From Adiantum capillus-veneris (taxonomy: Eukaryota; Streptophyta; Polypodiopsida; Polypodiales; Pteridaceae), in contig CM043947.1 of assembly GCA_014529385.2 (NCBI GenBank), positions 104,931,811 through 104,995,810 of the forward strand: a stretch of DNA of 64,000 nt. The letters are read 5' to 3'. Made by a program: the position numbers and the translations under genes. A model generated the notes under the pieces. The model saw only the letters and a list, made by a program, of their open reading frames with translations. It ran no database searches and was not told where the DNA came from. Of the stretch, positions 50,111-61,501 are shown piece by piece (position 1 is the stretch's first letter; each line of letters opens with the position of its first letter).

Positions 50111-50896
50111 AAGTCAAGCTAATTGAGCAGTATAAGGTTAAGCCTAAGGAGGGTAAAAGATGAAAGATAGAAAAATAAAAAATAAAAAGGCTAGAGGGCA
50201 ATAGCAACATTGCTAATGCCCCCCCAAGTGCAAAAGAGAGAAGAAGAGAGCAGATGGAGCAAGGCGGTGCCCCCCCTCCCAAAAGATACCAAAAATGGGT
50301 GCCATATGGACCAATCTAGGAGCAGTTTCCCCAAATTGAAGACCCCCCCCCCCCCCTTATAAAAGTAAAAAATTAATCAAATTAGGGGCTTTTTTCCTAG
50401 CTTTTGGTGCCGTTTGAAGCCTACAAAGTGGAGCTACTAGACAGAGGAGTGTGCCTGTCAAACACCTTTGTATTTTTTTTGGGTAAATGGCAGTGTGAGT
50501 CTGTACATGTGTTTGGTGAAGTGCAATCGAGCCTCTGTTGTCCCGTCTCGCTGTTGTTTCCCCTTCCCCTCTTCTCTTTCTCCTGCTTTCATGTTTCTCC
50601 TCGGTGCCGGCTGTGTGGAAGTGTGTGCCCCCCTGGACCGACGGTGTTTTGAGTGAGAGAGTGAGATTGAGTGGCTGTGTGTGTGTAAGGGTGGAGACAT
50701 GTAGTGGTAGTAGATGTACCTTGAGTGGTAGATTTGTGGAGTGTGTGAGTAGTGGCAATCGAGTAGGAGGTGGTCTGCTAGTGTGAGTTGTGTGTTCGAA
50801 GGTGTTTTCCGAGAGGATAGGGGTGTTGTGAATACCATGAGCTATAGAGAGGCCCTTGTGTTTGTGGCGAGCGTGTTCTCCCATTCCCCCTCTCCG
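48488..50896 (+). repeat. 3' LTR of the nested element
   Basis: Homologous along its full length to 44039-46375, starting TGGTGCAGCCAAAG and ending CCCCCTCTCCG, where the other LTR has CCA. It is longer (~2,409 bp), partly because of a GA microsatellite at 50069-50107 and a duplicated GGAGAGAGGTGGCAGGAGGA block beside it. Confidence 0.85.
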
Positions 50897-51940
50897 ACGT
50901 GTTATAATTGTGGAGAGTTGGGTCAGATCAGCCTGCAATGCAATGAGCCACCAAGGATGGGGGGAGACATGTATCCATTTCCAAGACAAGTGCTAGCTAG
51001 GTGAAATGATTATGGTATTGAAATTAAGGGAGAAGAAGAACCAATGGATTAACCCAAGAGGAAAAGGGAAAGACAAAAGTGATAAGTGTGGTCACCTTGG
51101 AGAAGAAATCAAAGCTAGAGGATACATTAGCGATGCTTATTGGGAAGAGGACCACACAGGATAAGGAAGGAAGAAATTCCCCAGGTCCTAGCAAGAAGAA
51201 GGGAAAGAGCCATGAAGACGAGGATTTCAAGGCCAAGAGGACAAGAAGGGCTCGTCACGAGTATCATGTTTTAGATTTTCCACTAGGGGATGGGCAATTA
51301 AGCTATCACTTGAAGGAGGATCTGAGTAGCAGGAAAGCAGATGTTACTTTTGGGCAACTTATAGAGATGGTTCCTAAGCTAAACCACAGTGAAAGAGGAT
51401 GGTTAACACAATGGAGAAAGAACTAGAGAGAGGTTCAGTGAAGATGTTGGCAATAAATGAGCTACCATATATTTTCCCAATAGTAGATGTGTGGCACAAA
51501 AGAAAAAAATTGGGACAAGGTTATGTTGATGGAGGAGCTCAAATATGGTCATAACACACTCATGTGTTGAGAAATGGGTCTTAAAGTTTGACTGGGGTGT
51601 CAGGTTTTTGGATTAGATTGACAAACCATCAGAAGGTAAACTGTTTGGGTGTCTTAAATAGCTTAGAAGTGGAGGTATATGATGTAAAGGTGGTGGTTGA
51701 TTTTCATGCGATGCCAGTGGGTTTGGGAGCATATCCTATTATACTAGGCAGATCATGGTTACGTGTAGTGGGAGATGTTCAAGATTGGAGACGTGATACA
51801 ATTAGCCTCTATGGGAATACAGATGCCAAGAAGCTATATAATATGGACACAAGGAAAGTATTGGAGGAACTTTACAAAGATGAGGATGAGTCTAGTGATG
51901 AAGACTATTCCACAGTGACTGACGAGGAAAGTGATAGTAC
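50897..51940 (+). pseudogene. Ty3-type gag zinc knuckle and protease, broken
   Basis: This is the continuation of the element interrupted at 44038. CYNCGELGQISLQC (knuckle with an altered His position) and PPRMGGDMYPFPRQ start at 50898. A basic linker with DVTFGQLIEMVPKL lies near 51340. A protease remnant reads YVDGGAQIWS at ~51520, and LGAYPIILGRSWLRVVGDVQDW lies at ~51730. Stops lie at ~51002, 51046, 51424 and 51553. Order and wording match the minus-strand element at 38-39.6 kb. Confidence 0.82.
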
Positions 51941-52109
51941 TACCTAGAGTGATGAGGATGTTCATGTTGCATTTCTTTTGATGGAAAAAGAAATCCATGA
52001 GTCTGGCTTAGTTGCATTTGAAAATGGGATTGAAGATGAAAGTGAAGGGCCTTATGAAGTGATTGAAGGGCTGATGCAAACCAAGGTTGAATTGTGAGAG
52101 AAGCAAGAA

Positions 52110-53190
52110 TTGATGACACAAATGATCAGTGGAGACCTCTCAGCTATGGAGAAGGAGATATATTTGCACAGGTTGGCTAGTTGTCTTGATTTGTTCACCA
52201 CTTCATATGAAGATATTAGAGGGTTCAAAGGAGAAGAGATGCATATAGAGCTGAAAGAAGGTGCTAAGACAATGCGGCAAAGGTTAACAAGGATGGGTGA
52301 AGAGACGATGGAAGCCTTGCGGCTAGAGGTGGACAAGTTATTGACGGCAGGGTTCATAGTCTTAGTGGAGACCGTAGAATGGGTGAGTCCAGTAGTAGTC
52401 ATCCCAAAGAAGGATGGAAATTGGATGATTTGTGTAGGTTTTAAACCCTTAAATGTAGCCACTAAGGAGAACCCATATCCTCTTCCATTCATCAATCATA
52501 TATTGGATTCAGTGGCAAGTTATGAGAGGTACAGTGTGTGTGATGGTTTCTCAGGCTATTTTTAATTGAAAATTTCTTTCAAAGACCGAACAAAGACAAC
52601 TTTCATTACGCCATGGGGTTGTTATTACTACACGATATTGCCATTTGGGTTAACAACAAATTGACCATCCTTCTATCAAGAGAAAGCAAATTGGGTATTA
52701 CCATTCATTGGTAGTTGTGTTAAAATCTTTTATGGACGACTTCTGTGTCTATAGCAGTAGGGTTGAACACCATGAGAAGTTGCAGATGGTATTGGCTCAA
52801 TATGATGAATGTGGAGGACAACTAAATCCAAAGAAATGTCATCTAGAACAGCCAAGGGTGAATATATTGGGCCATATGGTGTCAGAAAATGGCATTGAGA
52901 CTGATCCAAAAAAGGTTAATTAAGTCTATTATTCTTCTTCCATCACCTAAGAGTACAAAGCAATTGGCAACCTTTATACACAAAGTGAAGTACATGGTGT
53001 GATTTATTTCACTACTTCTTTATCCATTGCAGCAAATGGCAAAGCTTGATCCATTGCAATGGGATGACAAGTGTGAAGAAGTGTTTCAAGAGGTGAAAGA
53101 GGTGTTAGGGGGGACTACCAGCCATCCAGGCTCCTGATTGGGAGCAAGCGTTTTATGTAAATCCATCAGTAGGGGATGATTTTATTTGAG
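52110..53190 (+). pseudogene. Ty3-type reverse transcriptase, truncated
   Basis: RT motifs in order are EWVSPVVVIPKKDGNW, ENPYPLPFI, VCDGFSGYF then a stop at 52563, TPWGCYYY, LPFGLTTN then a stop, and FMDDFCVYSSRVEH at ~52733, where both catalytic Asp residues remain. Then come GGQLNPKKCHLEQPRV and NILGHMVSENGIE. Several frame changes follow up to ~53190, where homology ends at the first RNase H. Integrase and the second RNase H are missing. Confidence 0.85.
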
Positions 53191-53484
53191 ATGTCATAAA
53201 TACTAATATCGAACCAACCCAAATGATTTTCTCATATTAAGATGATCACTTAATGTGGGAGAATAAACGAGAACAAGGGTTAAGATATTGAGATGTGATT
53301 ATAGATATATCTCAACACGGGGCCAATAGAAAAGGGGCCCAAATGAGATATGGTCTATCAAGAGCAAGGCTAACCACTGGAGCATAAGAACTTAGGGTTA
53401 GCTTCAATGAAGACCTCCAATAATGTGTGTAAAAGTCCTTTGACCTTTGGTAAGCTAGGATTGAGCTTGAGGCGGAAACCCGAC

Positions 53485-53612
53485 CCGGCTCGAGGTGCTT
53501 GTCTTGCTTGTCATGCTTGATGACTAAGGTGCTTGAGGTTCTTGGTGATTGAGGTGTTTGTGATTCTTGAGGTTCTTGATGATTGAGATGCTTGAGGTGC
53601 TTGACATGCTTG
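53485..53612. repeat. GCTTGAGGT-type minisatellite
   Basis: CTTGAGGTGCTTG, CTTGAGGTTCTTG and GATTGAGGTGTTTG variants lie head to tail with a ~9-bp basic period. Confidence 0.7.
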
Positions 53613-53962
53613 AAATGATATGGTTGTACTTGAGGTGAGAACCCAATTCAAGCTTAAAGTGCTTAAGGGCCAAGCTTGTGGTGGGAATTGGGCCTATGCA
53701 TGAGGGGCTTGAGGTGTCAAAAAGTCAAATATTCAATCCCTACAAGGAGGGGGCTAGCCCTACATGAGGGGGGGTGAGAGAGAACACCGACACACTCACA
53801 CAAGGCATGCATGCTACAAAGAAAGCAAAAGGGACACTTGTCAAGTTCCTCCTCATGTTGCCCTCATGATGTGCCTGAAGCCTATTGGTTGGCCACCCAA
53901 GGGGTCCAATGATAATTTAGGAGATTTAATTAATTGATTTTGAATTTATCAAGTCCTCTCTC

Positions 53963-53970
53963 TATAAAAG
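53963..53970 (+). promoter_or_regulatory. TATA box of the LTR-like region
   Basis: TATAAAAG in a CT-rich context, followed by a stretch typical of an LTR transcript start. About 640 bp upstream of the gag-like coding region. Confidence 0.4.
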
Positions 53971-54606
53971 GGGAAAGGGGGACACTTGTCCCAAGGCTAC
54001 CCTTCCTGCTTGTAATGCCTCCCGCTTGTGATTGACTAGGCCTGGAGGGGTTTAATGAGCTTCAAGCATGAGCTACAAGGGGGGGTCGACCAAGAAATCT
54101 AGGGGTTTCTTAGGGGGTATACTCCCCAACACACACTCACAAACACTCTCATGGTGTGCTATGCAAGGTGCAAGAGCTCCATCTTCTTCTCGAAGCTACT
54201 TGAGAAGTTGAGAGCTTACACCAACACTCTTGGCTATGGAATGAAAATCCAACCAAGAGCTATGCTTCAATGATTAAGCTTTCCATCTTCTCCATCTTCA
54301 TTACTATGCTATTATGTATGCTAAGCAAAAAGAGTGATGATAAGTAAGGAAATATTTCTTTCTCCTATGGAATACTTCTTCTTCCTCTTCCATAGCCTCA
54401 TTCCTTGCTAGCTCTCTCCACCTTCGAAGGTGTTTGAGGTCTTGGGATAGTCAATGCTTTCCACAAGTTTATGTTATGCTTATTTCAAGAAGGCTAATGG
54501 TTTATTGCAAGTAGATTAATTACTTCATGCAAGTAGATTAATTGTATTGCAAGGTAGATTAATTGTTGCTTTAAATACACTAAGTACATACATAAGTTTT
54601 GTTAAC

Positions 54607-56051
54607 ATGGCTGACAATAATCAAGAGAGTAGATTTGAACATTGATAACTTTGATTTTGCACATGATGGTGCTAATGATGATGCTCCCATGTTTATCAAT
54701 TGTCTTGTTTCTAAGCTGCAACAAGCTACGGGAAACCCACCCCTACAAGGTGAAGTTTCCCAACAACTTCATAGTTATGGGATTCTCCAAACTCCCCCAA
54801 AAGAGAGAGCACCTGAGAAGTCTCTTTGAGAGATTTCCAAGAGAGGGCTCTCTACGGTGAGAGAAGAGGAGAACCCATACAAAGCGTTTAAAGGTTTAGT
54901 AGTGGGCTTACCTCCATCCAAGAAGAGAGGCAAACTCTACTATAGAGACTTCACCAAGGGAAGGGGAAATACGTGAGTCTCCCAATACTTCCGAAGATGT
55001 GTCTCCAAGAATATAGTGGCCTCAATGATCTCCAACTTCCCCCAAGAGGGAAAGATCACCACAGAGTCCTCCTCCTCGTTATCACAGAAAGGAAGAGAGG
55101 TACCAAAAGAAGGAAGAGGAGAGAAAGAGGTCACCCTCTTCTTCATATTCATCACCTTCCTCATGTTCCAATGAAGGTAGTGGCTCTTCTCTCAAAGAGC
55201 CCAAGAGGAAAGGCCATTGCAAGTCCTATCCGGTATGGAGAAGGTCCAAGAAGCTAAAGAAGTTCAAGGAGGGAGGAAAGAACACCACTTTCCTTACCTA
55301 TGATGGCACCTTTGGTACTGCGGACAAGATCTCGGCCTTCATCCAAAAGTTTAATGTGGCCTTTGGTGATGAGGGCTTCACAGAGTCCTCTAAATTGCAT
55401 CAGGTATCTACGCATTTCCAGGGCTCCACTCGTCAATGGTGGGCTAGCCTCCTATGGTCCCAAAGAAAAGCTCCAAGGACATGGAAGGCTTTAAGAGCCT
55501 CCACAATTTTTGGCAAGCAACACTAAAGACGATGTCCTCACGGAATGGCAAAGCTTGAAACTCTCTCCCTACGATTCTATCAGAAGTATGTAGATAAGTT
55601 TTGGGATTTACTTCTCAAAGCCACTATCTACAAAAAGGTAGACTTTGGGGAGCAAAAGCAATAGTTCTGTGCGGATCTTTCTGAAGAGATGACCGAGTAT
55701 ATTAACTTGCAAAGGCCTAGTACCATATCAGTGGTCATACACCATACTATGGTCGCCTCTCAAATCAATTTCCAACAAGGGGCTAATAGAAACTCTAAGC
55801 CCATGGAAGTGAAGGATCAAAATGAGCCTAGAGGGAGGATTAATGCTCAAACTTCCTCCAAAGGCAACTCTAGCAACAACGATAACAAAGCTAAGGAGAA
55901 AGGAGTCTACAAAGGTAAGAATAGACTCTCTCCAATAGAGCTAGATTGTTATCATAAGGATAACAAATACTACAAGTGTGGACAGCAAGGGCATGTCTAT
56001 CGTGCTTGTCTCCCAAAGAAATGCACGCAACGAGCTGCCTTGAGTTTCTAG
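54607..56051 (+). pseudogene. LTR retrotransposon gag, second family, broken
   Basis: The ATG at 54607 opens MADNNQES. A capsid-like part follows near 55310-55460 (ADKISAFIQKFNVAFGDEGF, STHFQGSTRQWWASL). Then come LSPYDSIRKYVDKFWDLL at ~55570 and a nucleocapsid region with YYKCGQQGHVYRAC at ~55970, where the first Cys of the CX2CX4HX4C knuckle is Tyr. Multiple stops and frame changes are present. It is unlike the Tat-type gags at 40 and 43 kb, so it is a separate family. No protease, RT or integrase follows. Confidence 0.7.
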
Positions 56052-56690
56052 GCTGGAAACTCCAAAAGAAGATGCTCATAGCAAAATCTTTTGTTCTACC
56101 TATGCTAGGAGATATGTACATACATGTTTATGAGTTGGGTAATCCCTTGTAAATATGCATGCTTTTCACAAGTTAATGAAAATCTATATTTTCATATACA
56201 TGATTTCTGTTAGAAAGTCTGTAAATGAGTTTAATGTTTCAACCAATAACAATAAAAAAGACGGGAATCAAGAGGAATTAGAGTTTTCTAAATTCCTAAA
56301 TCCTTTTGTTCCCTAAATCATTTGGCTGCATGAAGATGTGAACTTTTTATGCATTTGGCAATTCAAAACCTTAGTTGCCACTCCTCTTAGCATTTGAGAT
56401 TTGGCTCTTAATTATAGAGAGTAGAGGAGTAGGTCTAACATAGCAGAGTTGCCGAGGTCTAGCTCCTTTCAGACTTCTTATGGCTCAATAATGGTAGAGC
56501 CATAGGCAAGTCTAAAAGGACTCCATCTTTAAGTCCAAAGCTCCCAAGGTGTGTACCATATCCCTCATAGTGGGCTCAACAAAACCGATAATAGATCCCG
56601 GTTCCACTTACCCTAATATAATTAATAAAACCAACCATTTATAGGCTACTTAAGGACCTCTCTTCTTAAGCAAGAAAAGAAAAACCAAAT
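56052..56690. other. unassigned AT-rich spacer
   Basis: No gene was recognised. On the minus strand this would be the interior that follows the primer-binding site at 56691, but no coding content is seen. Confidence 0.4.
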
Positions 56691-56702
56691 GCTCTGATAC
56701 CA
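56691..56702 (-). promoter_or_regulatory. primer-binding site (initiator tRNA-Met type)
   Basis: GCTCTGATACCA on the plus strand reads TGGTATCAGAGC on the minus strand, the common plant LTR-element primer site that pairs with initiator tRNA-Met. It lies one base after a CA that would end an LTR on the minus strand. Confidence 0.65.
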
Positions 56703-56703
56703 A

Positions 56704-57070
56704 TGTAATGGAAATGGCCTATGAACTTAGAGAATAGCAGAATTAAGAGAATTAGAGTGAGCAACTTTGAGAGCATAGAGGGTGAACTTAATTGATAGTA
56801 GCAACTTAATCTCATAGCACTTAATTAACTAGGCATGAGCAATACTTTTGCAAGAGAGAGAGTTTAGAGAATATGACAACAGTTGAGGACCGCATTTATA
56901 TGGAGACGGTCCCCCCTCCAAAAGGCATTTTTATTATCGATTCTCTCATTAAGAGAGACTTGGTACAATACAATCTTTGTGTTCCTTGAGACCTCTTTGG
57001 CGGTATGAAGATGGAAGCTTCATAGACCAAGCTTTTGCTTAATAGCAAAAATAAATCTTAGCTTGAAAAC
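56704..57070 (-). repeat. partial LTR, minus strand
   Basis: The minus-strand sequence ends CA at 56704 directly before the primer-binding site and has a TATA-like CATATAAATG near 56893-56903. These features fit the 3' part of an LTR. The far border is not defined, because no second copy is present. Confidence 0.4.
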
Positions 57071-57089
57071 AATCAAGATCGTGTGATCA

Positions 57090-59260
57090 TTATCAAAAGT
57101 AGGAAGGCAACTTGTTAAAGGTTTCCTCTTGACTATCCTCCAATTTCTCTGTACCTTGATTGTCGTACATAGATTGAATATTGACATCAATCATGTCTTT
57201 GTCAAGGTCCACCTCTGTAGTGGGAGAAGTTTTCCCATCTTGATTCTCATCTCTTGCCTTCCTAACCATCTTCCAAAGTTCTTTTATCAATTGTCTCTGA
57301 CCTCTGGCACATTAGGCAGTATTTGGTACGCAAAGTTTTTTGTAGTGTTGTCTTCCACTTGACTTGCCATTCTTTAGACGTGTTTGCTCATTTCTTTCCT
57401 AAAGGGTTTTCCTCATATTTACAACTAGAATTTCAAGATCTCATTTTAATTCACTCACTTCTTTCATTTTGTCAAGGTCTTTCAAGTTTGTAGATGGCTG
57501 GGGAACTATCCTTTCTTGGACGGGCATGTCCTATCAGAGTTTGAGCGGTCTCAATCAACTTTTTGCACATCTCTAGTAGGAGCTTACTTTTCCCATTCCA
57601 CATGAGGATAAGTCATTCATCTATGTTCTAGTGTCTAGCGGTTGTCTTTGGAAGCCTTCAAAATTGCTTTCAATGGCTCAACCTTTTTATCAATTAGCAA
57701 TGAACCTCCAGAACTAGCCTCTTTTGTTGTGGTTTCAATTGGGTTTAGTTCAGTCTCACGTATTTCCTCTAGTACAACACTAGACTATGATTTTTTTGGT
57801 TGTTGTGATTGCTCTCAAGCTTGGAATAGCTCAATCCTAAACTTCCTTTAGCTTCTTATATTATTTCACTCTCACTCTATCTTGTGTGGCTTTCCTAACA
57901 AATTTTGCACTAATGAATGTGTGGAGAGCCTCTACCTTACTATTTGCTTGGTGTTTTTTGTTTATCTAGTGCTTTTGTCCTACTTTCAATGGTATTTTTG
58001 TCTCGAAGTTTGATCCTCTTGAATATGGTAATACCTCCAAAATGTTTATTGCCACCTTTCCTTTTTTCTTTGGGTTTTGAGCGCAGTTCGGGTAGTATTC
58101 AATTTTGCATCCTCCATAATATCCTCCCTCGCTCTTCTTCCCTTGAGGAGTGTCGACTAGAGCATTTGGTTGGTCCTTCGGGAAATCTCTAGCCGAATGG
58201 TCTCCACCACATCTTGAACAAGGTCCCAGATGTCTTTTTTGTTTAGGTTGTTGCGCATATAGCCTTTGATGATGTGACTTTGGTCTGGATTCACCCTGAT
58301 AGCTATGAACATCAACATTTCCTAACTTAGGGTAAACCCTTCACTCTGGTTTAAGTTACCCTTTATCGACTCTGAGGCTCTTAAGAATGAAATAAAAGTT
58401 TTTTGGTCATAGGATTCCATGACCCTCGATGGATAACAATCAAACTAGTGGCAGTGTCCGTGATTGTCCTCCTAGTGAAACATTTGTACTGGTACTAAGC
58501 ACTCTCTTTTGGGTATTGATCTAGATGTACATATCTCACTGTTACTTGATCATCTCCCAATAGTGGTGGTTGATTTTCTAAAACTGGTCTTGGTCTTCCT
58601 ACACCTAGTTGTGGGTTTATAGCTGGCCCTGAGATGTATCTTGGTGGTGGCAATGCTGGCCTATTTTGTTGATACTTAGGTTTTGTTGTCACTTTCTATT
58701 GATATTGAGGATTAGGTTGATAAGGCCTTTCCCTAATTTGCCCTTGATTGTAGTAGCATTCCTCGATCGCATGATTTGTCCACTTTTTCTCAAATTGAAT
58801 GGCACACCACTTTAGTTTAGGATAGGGCTACAATAGCATTGTGCATTGTGGTGTCAGATGATCTCCTCCACAAGTTATCGCTTCAAAGAAGGTACTCTCT
58901 GATGTTGGATCCCCAACTTTTGGGAATTCTCCTCGAAATTCCTTCCGGGAGATCTTTGATTCTCATGGGTGTTTACTGTTGCGGTGGTGTTTTTGTTGTG
59001 CTTGGTCCACTAGCTCCAGATCGATAATCTGTTAAATTCACATTTGTGTCTCTCGACACTTCTCCAAAGATTTGCAATTTCACTAAGTAGATATCTTCCT
59101 TTGTGACCTTGTCCAACGTCATACACTTTTTTTGCTACAAATGGATGCGTGGAAAGCCCTACAAAATACGTAAATAACACGTTGCAAGCTATAAACAAAC
59201 AAATTTTCATACCTGATGACTCAGACAAATCCATAGTCGAGCTAAACACGAGCAAAGAAA
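57090..59260 (-). pseudogene. LTR retrotransposon gag/nucleocapsid, third family, broken
   Basis: Minus-strand pieces run from ~59260 leftward. A segment with DLVTKEDIYLVKLQIF and VNLTDYRSGASGP leads into a Cys/His segment with KKWTNHAIEECYYNQGQ near 58750. A Pro-rich linker (NRPALPPPRYISGP) lies at 58495-58692. A zinc knuckle CSRCGGDHSARDF lies near 58210, where the last Cys is Phe. An acidic/basic tail runs to 57093. Frames change repeatedly and stops are common. It is unlike the other gag types in the window. Confidence 0.6.
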
Positions 59261-60023
59261 GACAGAGAACAAGATAGAGTGAGAGAAAATGTGCGGCGCA
59301 CCTCCTAGAGTGGAGTGCTATGCCGACACGACGAGAGAGAAGAGAGGAGAGGAGAGAAGAAGACACAAGCACTGGGTGCAATCTCCTCATGTGCAAGAGT
59401 GACCATTTTCCTCTTGCACGTATTTACTTTATAGATTTCTTGAATGGTCAAAGTGAGTACAAACTGGCCAGTCGGTCATCAATGGACAAAGCTCATAAAG
59501 AGCACTTGAATATTAAAATGTACTTTAAATGTACATCAATCCATTGGTCAAGCCTTTTCAACCTATCAGCTATAATAAATAGTAAAATATCAATTCCATT
59601 ACATACCTCTCCATTGGAAAGCAAATGTCCTCAGTTGGAAAGATAAGAATCTGCAAACTATATTGGTAAAAAATAGTGATGATCAGTATTCTGTGTTATG
59701 AACATCTCATAATAAAAGAAAAAAATATTAAACTAAATAATGTTGTTTATGCATGTCGTAATCCTTAAAATACCTATTCTAGTGTCCCATACCACTAGAA
59801 TAAGCAGTATATGTCATACCCTGATGTATCAAGATATCATTGGTCACACTTATCATTCAATAATCAATTTTCATCAATCTGAAGTCCAATTCCATAAATA
59901 CTGTTGTGACAAAAAATCATCACAAATCCAAATCCAAATATATGCCAACATGTACCCGGCTAACAAAATCATACTTAAGACAGTGGTGGCTTGCCACTGT
60001 AGCATGATTTCGTGATTGGTGTT
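59261..60023. other. unassigned spacer
   Basis: Contains a short GA-rich stretch near 59325-59360. No supported gene. Confidence 0.4.
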
Positions 60024-60262
60024 GCCTAAACCGACAAATCTACACCAAATAGACATGCGGCCTAAATCCACGAATCTGCACTAATGCTGCCTAAATCGGT
60101 GAATCTACATTTGGTAATGTTTTTAAAAAAGTTGTGAATCTGTATTTTGTTGTTGTGATGCCTAAATCGACGGATCTGCATGGGTGTTGCCTAAGTCGAC
60201 GGATCTTCATCGACAAATCTACTCCAGGATGAGCATTTACACACTGCCTAAATCGTGAATCT
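60024..60262. repeat. TGCCTAAATCGACGAATCTGCA minisatellite
   Basis: Degenerate copies of CCTAAATCGACGGATCTGCA recur at irregular ~30-60 bp spacing, about seven times. Confidence 0.7.
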
Positions 60263-61497
60263 GTGTGCTTGTGACCAATGGCTAGACAAGCCATAAAAGA
60301 GAAAAATATTTACTACTTTTTTGACACAAAATTGCAGTATTCTTAGGTACAAAGTACTTACAAATTATTTTTCCAGTATCCCAAAGCACCTTAGCTCTTG
60401 TGGTAGTTGTACAACTAGGGGTTTGTTGATATGAGAGTACCATGGTAAGCTTTATCTACAAAAGTGTTTTTTAAAAAAAGAAAGAAAAAAATCACTAAAA
60501 ATTAATTTCTTATTCAATTTAAGAATAGTTGGACCACACATAAAATGCATTAACATTTTAAAAGCCATGAAGGACAAAATTGATGAAAGTAGACAACTTG
60601 AAGTATAGAGGAGTGGATAATAGGGGTGTTATCTAAATTTACAGGGTGGATTGTAAGATTGGGATAACCAGTTTATACTAGTCTTCCGATAAAGGGATGC
60701 CACACTCCCGCCACACTAAATGTATAAATATGAGGATAGGTAAATAGCAAGTCTTGTTTCGGAGTATGTAGCTACAAGTGTATTCGTTAGAGTTCGCATA
60801 TGGTCATCATTGCTAGAATATCAAGGCCTGATGCATTCAAGGTCTCCTCCTCTTTGTTATTTTTTTTGTTGTTAATTTTTTCTACCATGATTTCTATCAA
60901 CAGATTTGTATGCGATACTATTGTGCCAACTGTTGATTATATTTCTAGGGAGAAGCACTCGCGTAGTTCCTTGACAAGAGAATTCCATCTCTTAAGGAGC
61001 TTTGAGGTTGGTCACTTCTTCTAGGTGCTTAGGGAGAGTGATTGGCATGGTGTGTCATATAACTGGATAAATGTAATGCTAAATTATATGCGTAATTAAT
61101 GTGCAATATTTTATGCAACTATGTGCTAAACAAGTTACATTTTATGCAACTTTTTACCAATAGGGGGTATTCCAAAGTAGACTAATATTTAAAAATTTAA
61201 TCGTGATGCTACAAAATATCAAGGCAGTATAGCTGTTGAATTGATGTGAGTCAAAAAGTTCAACTTGTTGTTTTGGTTGGCATAAAACTACCGTGTAATG
61301 ACCCAATAAAAACAATGGGAGATAGTCAAAGACAAGACCAAAATAAATTATATATATAGGGGTAGAAAATTACATTTTCCCTAACAAGTGAAAATAAGGG
61401 AAAACTGCAAATTCTCTTGTTTTTTAAGTCAATTTGAAGCTTTTTGTCTATAATTGTCTATAAAAATTGTGAAAATTTCCCCTTTTTTTTGGTTTTC
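60263..61497. other. unassigned AT-rich spacer
   Basis: No gene or repeat is supported. The longest open frame (60800-61024) has no recognisable content. The TTAA element follows directly. Confidence 0.4.
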
Positions 61498-61501
61498 TTA
61501 A

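Larger units (their letters stand above)
44039..50896 (+). mobile_element. nested gag-only LTR retrotransposon (TR-GAG-like)
   Basis: A complete two-LTR element: LTRs at 44039-46375 and 48488-50896, and a ~2.1-kb interior. ACGT lies just outside each end (44035-44038 and 50897-50900), as a target-site duplication within the gag gene of an older element. The interior encodes a capsid-like protein but no protease, RT, RNase H or integrase, so movement would need enzymes from a partner. Non-autonomous plant elements that keep gag alone are known as TR-GAGs. The partner may be the Ty3-type family next door, with which it shares ~600 bp of LTR start. The LTRs have diverged visibly, so the insertion is not recent. 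Confidence 0.85.
53191..54598 (+). other. LTR-like promoter and leader region
   Basis: The Ty3-type homology stops at ~53190 and a new segment begins. It holds a GCTTGAGGT minisatellite, a TATA box (53963-53970) and a long untranslated leader before a gag-like region. This has the look of an LTR plus leader, but no second copy is in the window, so the borders are not fixed. Confidence 0.4.

Noticed and set aside
59010-59396. 128-codon minus-strand frame that could be a secreted protein
   Set aside because: The stretch contains a gag-like segment in another frame, and the hydrophobic part comes from low-complexity CT-rich sequence.
60800-61024. 74-codon open frame with a hydrophobic start
   Set aside because: No splice context, no family and an AT-rich surrounding; not enough to call a gene.
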